NCBI RefSeq assembly: GCF_025060755.1
Contig: NZ_JANYUY010000005.1
Span: 62,001-126,000 of the forward strand
Source of the DNA: Paenibacillus doosanensis
GTDB taxonomy: Bacteria; Bacillota; Bacilli; Paenibacillales; NBRC-103111
DNA length: 64,000 nucleotides
Direction: 5' to 3'
Shown: positions 57,423-64,000 of the stretch, piece by piece
How the letters are laid out: each line of letters opens with the position of its first letter
Numbering within the stretch: the first letter of the stretch is position 1
The notes under the pieces: model-generated
Told to the model about the DNA's origin: nothing
Databases searched by the model: none
The model's input: the letters and a program-made list of their open reading frames with translations, nothing else
Made by a program: the position numbers and the translations under genes

Positions 57423-59612
57423 ATGTCGATTTTGGAAAAGCTCCCGCTTGCCGTAGAATCCCAGCTGGCCGCTCCGGCTTTATTCGCCGCTATGGCGGAT
57501 GTGGATGAGCACGGCGGGCAGGGGGAACGGTGGCTGATCGTGACCGAGGACGAGGTGATGGTTTGCAGCCGCACTGGGGAACGGCTCGCGCAGCTGCTGG
57601 CGGCTCAGGTCGCCGATTGCCGCATCGTCAATGCGATCGGCGGCGGCACATTGACCGCGGACACGCCGAAGGGCCCGGTTGCGCTCGTCCGGTATACCTC
57701 CGGTCATGCCGGAAAATTCGGCTTTGCCGCCAGACTTATTAAAGCGCTTTCTGAAAATCAGCCGCTTCCTGCGGCGTCGGTCAAGGATTTGCCCCGCCGA
57801 TGTAAGCAGTGCGGCACGCCGCTGCTGGAAGGCACTTCCGTATGCTCGGTTTGTACGGACAAAGGCAAGGTGGCCGTCCGGCTGCTGAGCTATGCCAAGC
57901 CTTACCGCGCGCAGATGACGACGGCCGCGCTGATGCTGATTGCCGCAACCTTGATGGAGCTGGTGCCGCCTTTTCTCACCAAGGTGATTGTGGATGACGT
58001 TTTGCAGCCGAAGACCGTCGGATTAGCCCTGCTCTGGTTTGTGCTTGGTCTTGCCGGGACGAGAATCATGCTGTCCGTCATGCAGACGCTGCGCGGCTAT
58101 GTCGGCGTCTGGGTGGGCGGCAAGCTGATGGGGGATATCCGCAAAGATATTTATTCTTCGCTGATGCGGCTATCGCTCGGCTTTTTCGACCGGCGGCAAA
58201 CGTCGCAATTTATCGGCAGGGTCAACAGCGATGCCGAAGCGATGAGACAGTTTTTGACCGACGGGGTCATGTGGATTTCCGGGCAGGTGCTGATGCTGGC
58301 GGCGATTATTGCGATGATGGTCAGTCTCGACTGGAAGCTGGCGATTTACGCGATTATCCCTACGCCGCTGATCGTGATTACCTCGATGATCATTTGGCCG
58401 ACGATTCGCTCCCGCTGGCACCGTCATTGGAGAGCGATCAACCGGCTCAATATGCTGGTCGGCGATGCGCTGCAAGGCATTCGCGTCGTTAAGGCGTTCG
58501 GACAGGAACCAACGGAGATGAAGCGTTACGGCGAGGCGAACTTGGAGCTTGTGGAGCAAAATATTCGGGCCGACGGCATGTGGCAGGGCGTATTCCCGCT
58601 GTTTGCCCTTATTTCTACCTCAGGCGCCATTCTGGTATGGTATTTCGGGGGCTGGATGGTGCTGCGCGACCAAATATCGCTCGGTACGTTAATGGCGTTC
58701 ACCGCTTACCTCGGGATGCTGTTCGGTCCGCTCCAATGGTTCAGCCAGGCGCTGAACTGGACCAGCCGGGCGATGGCTTCCGCCGATCGCGTATTCGAGA
58801 TCATGGATACTCCTTCGGACGTGTCTGACGATATCGAGCCGGTTCCGCTGGATTGGGTGGAAGGCAGGGTCGTGCTGAACCAGGTATCCTACGGTTATGA
58901 AGCTCATCATCCCGTGCTGAAAAATATTAACTTGACGGTAGCCGCGGGTGAAATGATCGGTCTCGTAGGTCATTCGGGCGCAGGCAAATCGACGCTGATC
59001 AATATGATCTGCCGCTTCTACGACCCGACCCAAGGTCAGATCGCCATCGACGGGGTCCCTCTAAAGAAGATTAAGCAGGAGGACCTGCGCAAAAAAATCG
59101 GCGTCGTGCTGCAGGAAACCTTCTTATTCGACGGAACGATTACGGAAAATATCGCCTATTCCAAGCCGGATGCGACGCCGGAGGAGATCATGAGGGCGGC
59201 GAAGATCGCCAATGCCCACGATTTTATCGTGCGGCTGCCGGACGGCTACGATACAAAGGTGGGAGAGCGCGGACACCGGCTGTCGGGCGGCGAGAAACAG
59301 CGTATTGCAATCGCCCGGGCGATCGTGCACGATCCGCGCATACTGATCCTTGACGAAGCGACCGCTTCGGTAGATACGGAGACCGAAAGGCAGATTCAAG
59401 AAGCAATCTCTCGTCTTGTGAAGGGGAGAACGACATTCGCGATCGCCCACAGGCTGTCTACGCTGCGTAATGCCGACCGGCTGGTCGTGCTGGACAAAGG
59501 AGAGATCGTCGAGGTAGGAACGCATGAAGAGCTGCTCGATAAACAGGGAGTTTATTATAAATTGGTTGAAGCGCAGCGGGAGCTGTCCAAAATTAAGGGG
59601 GTGCAAAGCTGA
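57423..59612 (+). CDS. ABC exporter (fused permease/ATPase) with N-terminal zinc-ribbon
   Basis: 729 residues. An N-terminal ~120-residue domain is followed by a four-cysteine ribbon (Cys127, Cys130, Cys141, Cys144; CKQCG...CSVC) and a six-helix type IV exporter core (about residues 155-460). The ATPase domain has Walker A GHSGAGKST (about 515-523), signature LSGGEKQR (about 620), Walker B ILILDEAT (about 641) and the His switch in AIAHRLST. ATG 57423 follows AAAAGGAGAG. The next gene, a DUF1854 protein, overlaps by one base. This pair is conserved in bacteria and has been annotated near cyanophycin metabolism genes; no such genes are present here, so the substrate is unknown. Likely independent of the sugar locus. 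Confidence 0.88.
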   Translation: MSILEKLPLAVESQLAAPALFAAMADVDEHGGQGERWLIVTEDEVMVCSRTGERLAQLLAAQVADCRIVNAIGGGTLTADTPKGPVALVRYTSGHAGKFGFAARLIKALSENQPLPAASVKDLPRRCKQCGTPLLEGTSVCSVCTDKGKVAVRLLSYAKPYRAQMTTAALMLIAATLMELVPPFLTKVIVDDVLQPKTVGLALLWFVLGLAGTRIMLSVMQTLRGYVGVWVGGKLMGDIRKDIYSSLMRLSLGFFDRRQTSQFIGRVNSDAEAMRQFLTDGVMWISGQVLMLAAIIAMMVSLDWKLAIYAIIPTPLIVITSMIIWPTIRSRWHRHWRAINRLNMLVGDALQGIRVVKAFGQEPTEMKRYGEANLELVEQNIRADGMWQGVFPLFALISTSGAILVWYFGGWMVLRDQISLGTLMAFTAYLGMLFGPLQWFSQALNWTSRAMASADRVFEIMDTPSDVSDDIEPVPLDWVEGRVVLNQVSYGYEAHHPVLKNINLTVAAGEMIGLVGHSGAGKSTLINMICRFYDPTQGQIAIDGVPLKKIKQEDLRKKIGVVLQETFLFDGTITENIAYSKPDATPEEIMRAAKIANAHDFIVRLPDGYDTKVGERGHRLSGGEKQRIAIARAIVHDPRILILDEATASVDTETERQIQEAISRLVKGRTTFAIAHRLSTLRNADRLVVLDKGEIVEVGTHEELLDKQGVYYKLVEAQRELSKIKGVQS

Positions 59613-60109
59613 TGCGCGATCCATATGAAATCGTTATGCTGAATGCCGGCAGCGTATGGTTCGGGCGAAGCGAAGGGGGCGTTCTGCAAGCGGTTATCGA
59701 CGGGGTGGAGTACCCGGAGGTGCTGCTGTATCGCTCCTATCCCTTTTCCCGGCCGATGGAGTACATATCCGTACGCACGCCGAAGGAGGAAGAAATCGGA
59801 TTGATCCGAGAGCTTGAGGAGCTGGAGGCGGGAAGCCGGGAGGAAGCCGTACGGGAGCTGAATCTTCGATATTTGATCCCGCGGGTCACCCACATTGAGA
59901 GCATCGCGCAAAAACCCGCTCTATGGATATGGAAGGTGGAGACGACGCTCGGCGCTATGACGCTCGCGCTGCGCAACCTGCACGAGCATCTGCAGTCGCC
60001 CGCTTCCGGGCGTTATCTTATTACGGATATCGAGGGGCGCCGCTGTGAGATTGAGTCGGTAGAGGCTCTGGATTCGCACAGCCGCAAGCAGTGGAACAAA
60101 ATTTTATAG
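59612..60109 (+). CDS. DUF1854 family protein, partner of the ABC exporter
   Basis: 165 residues, soluble, typical DUF1854 layout: RSEGGVLQAVIDGVEYPEVLLYRSYPFSRPMEYISVRTPKEEEIGLI followed by ELNLRYLIPRVTHIESI and a C-terminal YLITDIEGRRCEIES strand. The upstream TGA and this ATG share a base (TGATG), so the two proteins are translationally coupled and probably interact. Biochemical role unknown. Confidence 0.85.
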   Translation: MRDPYEIVMLNAGSVWFGRSEGGVLQAVIDGVEYPEVLLYRSYPFSRPMEYISVRTPKEEEIGLIRELEELEAGSREEAVRELNLRYLIPRVTHIESIAQKPALWIWKVETTLGAMTLALRNLHEHLQSPASGRYLITDIEGRRCEIESVEALDSHSRKQWNKIL

Positions 60110-60124
60110 CCGTATGAAATAGGG

Positions 60125-60194
60125 AAGACCCCTGGGCAACTGATGGAACGGGTTCGCAAGGAACGCGCCGTTCATCATAGGACAGGGGTCTTTT
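60125..60194. terminator. Terminator between the DUF1854 gene and convergent lacI
   Basis: AAGACCCCTG (60125-60134) pairs with CAGGGGTCTT (60183-60192) around an inner stem-loop, with TTTT on the plus side. It ends the DUF1854 operon and may also serve the convergent LacI gene. Bases 60195-60263 show nothing further. Confidence 0.7.
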
Positions 60195-60263
60195 GCCGCT
60201 CTCAGGCGTCTTCGTTCGAATTTACCGCATACATGCGGCTTTGACCGCACAGCCAGTCCCGCT

Positions 60264-61313
60264 TTACATCTGGCTGACTTGCTCAAGAAGCGGACGGGAT
60301 GATTTGCGGATGACCAGGTGCGTGTCCACCATCGTTTTTACCGTGACCTGATCGTTATGTTCGATCATGCCCATCAGTTTGCGTACGGCCAATTCCGCAA
60401 TCGTTTCTTTCTCAACGTGAATCGTTGTCAGCTCGGGCGATATAACGACCGCTTCATGAATATTATCGAAGCCGACGACCGACACGTCGTCGGGTACGCG
60501 AAGACCTGCTTCGGTCAGCGATTTAATCACGCTAATGGCGATATAATCGCATTCGCAGAACAGGGCGGTAGGGAGATCGCCGCTGCGCCGGCGGAATAGC
60601 TCGACCAAGTCCGGGTAGGCGGCTACAACGGTGGGGGAAGCGGTGAACGCATCGCGTTCGTCAAACGCAACTCCGTGCTCTTCCAGGCAAGCGAGGAAGC
60701 CTTGTCTTCGCATATCAAAGTTGTACATTCGATACTGGGATTGCACATAGCCGATCCGACGATGGCCTGAGTCTAACAGATGCTTAGCTCCTTGATAGGC
60801 CCCCATCCTATTGTTCATTACGACAAAATTGGCCTGTTCCGTTTCATAACAAGTGTCCAGCACTACCAGATTCGGCTGCTTGCCGCTGATCAGTCTGATT
60901 TGTTCCTTGGACAGGTTCGTTCCGAGAAGAATGATGCCGCTGGATTCGTTCTCCGTTTCCAACTGGCCGATCTGCTGTTCCAACTGGTCTGAAGGCACGG
61001 AAGAAAAGAACAGGGAATATCCGTTGGAGCGGCACTGCTCCTCAAAGCAATGAATAAGCTCCATGAAAAAAGGCTGCTGGGCATAATGTTCCAGCACGAT
61101 TCCGGAATGGGTGCATGCCACAAAGCGAAGTATGTTTGAAGAGCCACTTGTTTTTTCTGTTCGCGTCTGTGCGCGCGGGGTATACCCGCTTTCCTTGGCA
61201 ATATTGATTATTTTCATCCGGGTCTCCATGCTGATTCCCGGCTTGCCGTTCAACGCCAAAGATACGGCTGACTTGGATACGTTAGCTAATCTGGCGATAT
61301 CGTCCATTTTCAA
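60264..61313 (-). CDS. LacI family transcriptional regulator
   Basis: 349 residues, the normal LacI length. The N-terminal helix-turn-helix (MDDIARLANVSKSAVSLALNGK, about residues 3-24) and hinge helix precede a periplasmic-binding-like effector domain (ILRFVACTHSGIVLEHYAQQ to AVRKLMGMIEH). The start is a TTG at 61313, ten bases from AAAGGAG on the minus strand and directly after a stop; ATG 61307 is the alternative. It is divergent from the third apiosidase-like gene. The 308-base intergenic region contains a palindrome AACTAAA-ACGG-TTTAGTT with the central CG typical of LacI operators, so it probably represses that gene and itself in response to a sugar ligand. Confidence 0.92.
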   Translation of the reverse strand: MKMDDIARLANVSKSAVSLALNGKPGISMETRMKIINIAKESGYTPRAQTRTEKTSGSSNILRFVACTHSGIVLEHYAQQPFFMELIHCFEEQCRSNGYSLFFSSVPSDQLEQQIGQLETENESSGIILLGTNLSKEQIRLISGKQPNLVVLDTCYETEQANFVVMNNRMGAYQGAKHLLDSGHRRIGYVQSQYRMYNFDMRRQGFLACLEEHGVAFDERDAFTASPTVVAAYPDLVELFRRRSGDLPTALFCECDYIAISVIKSLTEAGLRVPDDVSVVGFDNIHEAVVISPELTTIHVEKETIAELAVRKLMGMIEHNDQVTVKTMVDTHLVIRKSSRPLLEQVSQM

Positions 61314-61372
61314 TCAACATGCACTCCTTTGGTTATACCTTGTAATTTGCCGTATTTTTATGGAAGAATGTC

Positions 61373-61408
61373 ACTAAACATTATACTAAATTGCCAATGT
61401 ATAAACAA
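61373..61408 (-). promoter_or_regulatory. lacI promoter with ACTAAA half-sites
   Basis: On the minus strand TTGTTT and TATAAT are 17 bp apart (TATAAT opposite about 61381-61386). ACTAAA hexamers at 61373-61378 and 61385-61390 (plus strand) overlap the -10 region, consistent with autoregulation by the LacI protein. Confidence 0.55.
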
Positions 61409-61423
61409 CAAATAAAGTAAACG

Positions 61424-61441
61424 AACTAAAACGGTTTAGTT
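61424..61441. promoter_or_regulatory. Candidate LacI-family operator
   Basis: AACTAAA-ACGG-TTTAGTT: perfect 7-bp arms around a CG-centred core, the usual form of LacI-family operators. It lies between the two divergent promoters. Confidence 0.72.
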
Positions 61442-61490
61442 GAACCGGAAAATGGATCGAATTCACGTGTTATCGGGTGGAAATGCCTAA

Positions 61491-61586
61491 TTGACAAACT
61501 GGTAGGTCAGGTATAATATGGGTGGGAATCGACGAAAACGATTACTTTTTTACGCTGTGAACTAAATTTCCAGTAGAGATTTAGTT
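61491..61586 (+). promoter_or_regulatory. Promoter and second half-site pair for the third apiosidase-like gene
   Basis: TTGACA at 61491-61496 with TAATAT at 61514-61519 (17-bp spacer; TATAAT at 61512 gives 15). Downstream, AACTAAA (61560-61566) and TTTAGTT (61580-61586) repeat the operator arms with a 13-base spacer, in the transcribed leader where a bound repressor would block elongation. Confidence 0.7.
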
Positions 61587-61621
61587 TGTTTACATGCCGC
61601 AACAATTCGTCAAGGGGAGTG

Positions 61622-63109
61622 ATGAACTTGATTAACAGGGGGGCGAGGGAGTCCGGTTCGAGCGTGCCTTGCTGGGGGATTTTTGATTTGGCGCTGAAAG
61701 GCCCGGCGGCGGGAAATCCGTATAGGGACATCCGGTTGGAGGCGATTTTTCGTCATGGAAACCGGACGCTGCGGACGAGAGGCTTCTATGACGGCGACGG
61801 AATGTATCGCGTTCGCTGCATGCCTGATGCATTAGGGGATTGGTCTTATATAACGTCCAGCAACATTCCCGAGCTTGCGGGAATCGAGGGGAGCTTCCGC
61901 TGTTCGAAGCCCGCCCCTGGGAGCCGCGGACCTGTCCGGGTTCGCGATGAATATCATTTTGCCTACGAGGACGGCACCGCGTATTATCCGTTCGGAACAA
62001 CGTGCTACGCCTGGACCCATCAAGAAGACCGTCTCCAGGAAGAGACGCTGCACACGTTGTCGCAATCGCCGTTTAACAAAATCCGCATGTGCGTCTTTCC
62101 GAAAAATTACAGCTTCAACGGCACGGAACCCGAGCTCTTTCCCTTTGAGGGCAACCCGCGAGACGGATTTGATTTTACTAGATTCAACCCATTGTTCTTT
62201 CGGCGGCTGGAGAAGCGTATTGTGAAATTACAGCAGCTTGGCATCGAAGCGGACTTGATCCTTTTTCATCCGTATGACAAAGGGCGATGGGGGTTCGATG
62301 CAATGCCTCCCCATGCCGACGAGCTATATTTGCAATATGCGATAGCCCGCTTGTCTCCTTATTGCAATGTGTGGTGGTCGCTGGCCAATGAATACGATTT
62401 TATGAAAGCGAAGGCACCGTCAGATTGGGACCGGTTATTCCGCATCGTGCAGACCGAAGACCCTTACGATCATTTGCGTTCGATTCATAATGGAACCCGG
62501 ATGTACGATCCGGCGAGCATTGTCATGTACGATCATGGCAAGCCTTGGGTCACTCATTGCAGCATCCAGCATTGGGATGTGAGTTTGGCGCATGAGTGGC
62601 AGAAGCTGTACCGCAAGCCGGTCGTCATCGACGAATGCGGCTATGAGGGCAATATTCCGCAGCGCTGGGGCAATTTGACGGGCGAGGAGATGGTACGACG
62701 CTTTTGGGACGGCGTTACCCGAGGCGGGTATGTCTCCCATGGGGAAACCTTCGTCCATCCCGAGGATGAAATCTGGTGGGCCAAAGGCGGGAGGCTGTAC
62801 GGAGACAGCGGGCCGCGCATTCAATATTTGCGCAGCGTACTGGAGCAAGCGCCGCCGGGCTTGAAGCCTCTGCCTGTAAGAGATGTGCCCACCATCGGCA
62901 TTGCCGGCGAATATTATTTGCAATATTTCGGTATTCACCGTCCGGCTTACCGGGTGGTGGATCTTCCAGATGACGCGCAATTCAGCATTCAACTGCTGGA
63001 TACGTGGACTATGGAATCTGTTCCGCTTGACGGAACGTTCACAGGATCATGCCGGGTGGAACTGCCGGGCAAGCCTTATATGGGTCTTTTAATAACGAAG
63101 CTGACTTGA
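61622..63109 (+). CDS. Apiosidase-like glycoside hydrolase (DUF5060-DUF4038-DUF5605), copy 3
   Basis: About 495 residues, same three domains as the copies at 1.9 and 3.4 kb, no signal peptide. Catalytic pair Glu257 in WWSLANEYD and Glu338 in VVIDECGYEGN (numbered from ATG 61622). The C-terminus ends RVELPGKPYMGLLITKLT. The start is uncertain: AAGGGGAG ends two bases before ATG 61622 but eight before TTG 61628, which has the better spacing. Unlike the other copies it is under its own LacI-controlled promoter, about 58 kb away, which suggests a separate inducer or a related but distinct glycan. Confidence 0.86.
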   Translation: MNLINRGARESGSSVPCWGIFDLALKGPAAGNPYRDIRLEAIFRHGNRTLRTRGFYDGDGMYRVRCMPDALGDWSYITSSNIPELAGIEGSFRCSKPAPGSRGPVRVRDEYHFAYEDGTAYYPFGTTCYAWTHQEDRLQEETLHTLSQSPFNKIRMCVFPKNYSFNGTEPELFPFEGNPRDGFDFTRFNPLFFRRLEKRIVKLQQLGIEADLILFHPYDKGRWGFDAMPPHADELYLQYAIARLSPYCNVWWSLANEYDFMKAKAPSDWDRLFRIVQTEDPYDHLRSIHNGTRMYDPASIVMYDHGKPWVTHCSIQHWDVSLAHEWQKLYRKPVVIDECGYEGNIPQRWGNLTGEEMVRRFWDGVTRGGYVSHGETFVHPEDEIWWAKGGRLYGDSGPRIQYLRSVLEQAPPGLKPLPVRDVPTIGIAGEYYLQYFGIHRPAYRVVDLPDDAQFSIQLLDTWTMESVPLDGTFTGSCRVELPGKPYMGLLITKLT

Positions 63110-63126
63110 TGTACGGGGGGACTGTA

Positions 63127-64000
63127 ATGAGTATTGTTCTTCGAGGGATTACATGGAATCATACGCGGGGCTTCGTGCCGATGGCCGCCACTTCGCAGCG
63201 GTTTGCCGAACTGAATCCGGACGTCGATATCCGCTGGGAGAAGCGGTCGCTTCAGGAGTTTGCCGACGCGCCGATCGAGAAGCTAGTCGAGCAATACGAT
63301 CTGCTTGTAATCGATCATCCTTGGGCGGGATACGCGGCCCGTTCGAAGGTGCTTCTTCCGCTTAACGAATATATAAACGGAGACTATTTGCAAGACCAAG
63401 CCGCCCATTCCGTCGGCGTATCCCATAAGAGCTACGAGTTCGACGGAAGTCAAACGGCTTTGGCTATCGATGCTGCCGCGCCCGTAGCTTCCTGGCGGGA
63501 GGACGTGTTGAAACGGGAGGGGGAGACGGTTCCGCAGGATTGGGATAGCCTATTGCGGCTCGCCCGCAAGAACATGGTCGCTTTCCCGGCGATTGCCATC
63601 GATAGTCTGATGAATTTCTATACGCTGTGCCTGGCGCACGGCGAAGAGCCGTTCCGCAGCGATGAGATCGTAGTGTCGGCGGAGATCGGGCAAGCTGCGC
63701 TGGACAGCCTGCGCGAGCTCGCGGCTTACTGCCGCAGCGACATCTTCGGGATGAACCCGATCGCCGTATACGAAGCGATGAGCCGGATCGATGAGATCGG
63801 TTACTGTCCGTTCGCTTACGGATATTCCAATTATGCGCGCGAGGGCTATTCGACCAAGACGCTTAGTTTTGGGGATGTCGTTTCCTTCGGCGCAACCGGA
63901 CCGCTGCGAACGACGCTGGGGGGAACGGGACTAGCCGTGTCGGCCTTCTGCGCCCATAAGGAGGAAGCCGTGCGCTATGCGCAGTATGCAGCGTCCCCCG
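63127..64000 (+). CDS. Substrate-binding-protein-fold protein without signal peptide (3' end outside window)
   Basis: The frame is open from ATG 63127 to the window edge, 291 codons. ATG follows a G-rich GGGGGG ribosome binding site 17 bases after the previous stop, so it is in the same operon. The protein begins MSIVLRGITWNHTRGFVPM with no hydrophobic leader, then RFAELNPDVDIRWEKRSLQEFAD, YDLLVIDHPWAGYAARSKVLLPLNEYI and VPQDWDSLLRLARKN, which match the first lobe and hinge of family 1 sugar-binding proteins. Such leaderless relatives exist in other bacteria but I know of no assigned function. A cytoplasmic sensor or carrier role is possible; it could also be coupled to genes beyond the window. 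Confidence 0.72.
   Translation, partial: MSIVLRGITWNHTRGFVPMAATSQRFAELNPDVDIRWEKRSLQEFADAPIEKLVEQYDLLVIDHPWAGYAARSKVLLPLNEYINGDYLQDQAAHSVGVSHKSYEFDGSQTALAIDAAAPVASWREDVLKREGETVPQDWDSLLRLARKNMVAFPAIAIDSLMNFYTLCLAHGEEPFRSDEIVVSAEIGQAALDSLRELAAYCRSDIFGMNPIAVYEAMSRIDEIGYCPFAYGYSNYAREGYSTKTLSFGDVVSFGATGPLRTTLGGTGLAVSAFCAHKEEAVRYAQYAASP

Overview
The window looks like part of a Gram-positive chromosome from the Paenibacillaceae (Paenibacillus/Cohnella type). The evidence is AAGGAGG-type ribosome binding sites with many GTG/TTG starts, lipoprotein signal peptides, SLH-domain surface proteins, DUF5696 and NHL/Yip1 proteins beside sugar permeases, sugar ABC importers without their own ATPase, a CcpA-type cre and a Bacillus-type LexA box. 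This assignment is inferred from gene content. Almost everything is on the plus strand; the only minus-strand gene is a LacI regulator near the right end. I saw no tRNA, rRNA, CRISPR array or transposase.

Layout. (1) 1-7.3 kb: two sugar ABC permeases, two tandem apiosidase-like (DUF5060-DUF4038-DUF5605) glycosidases and a GH95 enzyme, closed by a terminator at 7.3 kb. (2) 7.4-24.8 kb: eight tightly packed genes, many overlapping as ATGA: a Gfo/Idh/MocA oxidoreductase, a xylose-isomerase-like TIM barrel, an unassigned TIM-barrel protein, a GH2 enzyme, an unassigned alpha/alpha-barrel protein, a LacZ-type GH2, a GH42 and a GH106-like enzyme. (3) 24.8-31.1 kb: a membrane-bound NHL-repeat/Yip1 protein, a DUF5696 protein and a second permease pair. 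(4) 31.1-40.7 kb: five proteins sharing an unrecognised ~200-residue domain (four lipoproteins and one SLH-anchored protein), interleaved with three paralogous substrate-binding lipoproteins. (5) 40.7-50 kb: a MacA/HlyD-like lipoprotein plus FtsX-like permease without ATPase, a GH127-like enzyme and a large SLH protein. (6) 50.2-56.9 kb: an oxidoreductase, a double alpha/beta-hydrolase, an Asp/Glu-racemase-like protein, a RuBisCO-like protein (RLP) and a DUF1537 acid-sugar kinase. (7) 57.4-60.1 kb: an ABC exporter plus DUF1854 protein, probably unrelated. (8) 60.2-64 kb: a divergent LacI regulator, a third apiosidase-like enzyme, and the start of a substrate-binding-like protein without a signal peptide that runs off the window.

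How the genes may work together. None of the glycosidases has a signal peptide, so the sequence suggests oligosaccharides are captured by the lipoproteins, imported intact and dismantled in the cytoplasm. Apiosidase-like, GH95, GH106-like, beta-galactosidase and GH127-like enzymes beside an RLP/DUF1537 cassette (a combination known from D-apiose catabolism) suggest a locus for an apiose-containing plant glycan, possibly rhamnogalacturonan II. This is inference.

The most striking non-coding signal is a repeated promoter architecture in front of four surface or transport units: two CCTATAA boxes 22 bp apart with the second at the -35 position. It points to a dedicated activator encoded outside the window. 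Other signals are a cluster of ACTAAA/TTTAGT hexamers around the LacI divergent promoters, a promoter with a LexA-type box and no clear target gene, and two copies of a ~93-bp palindromic repeat.
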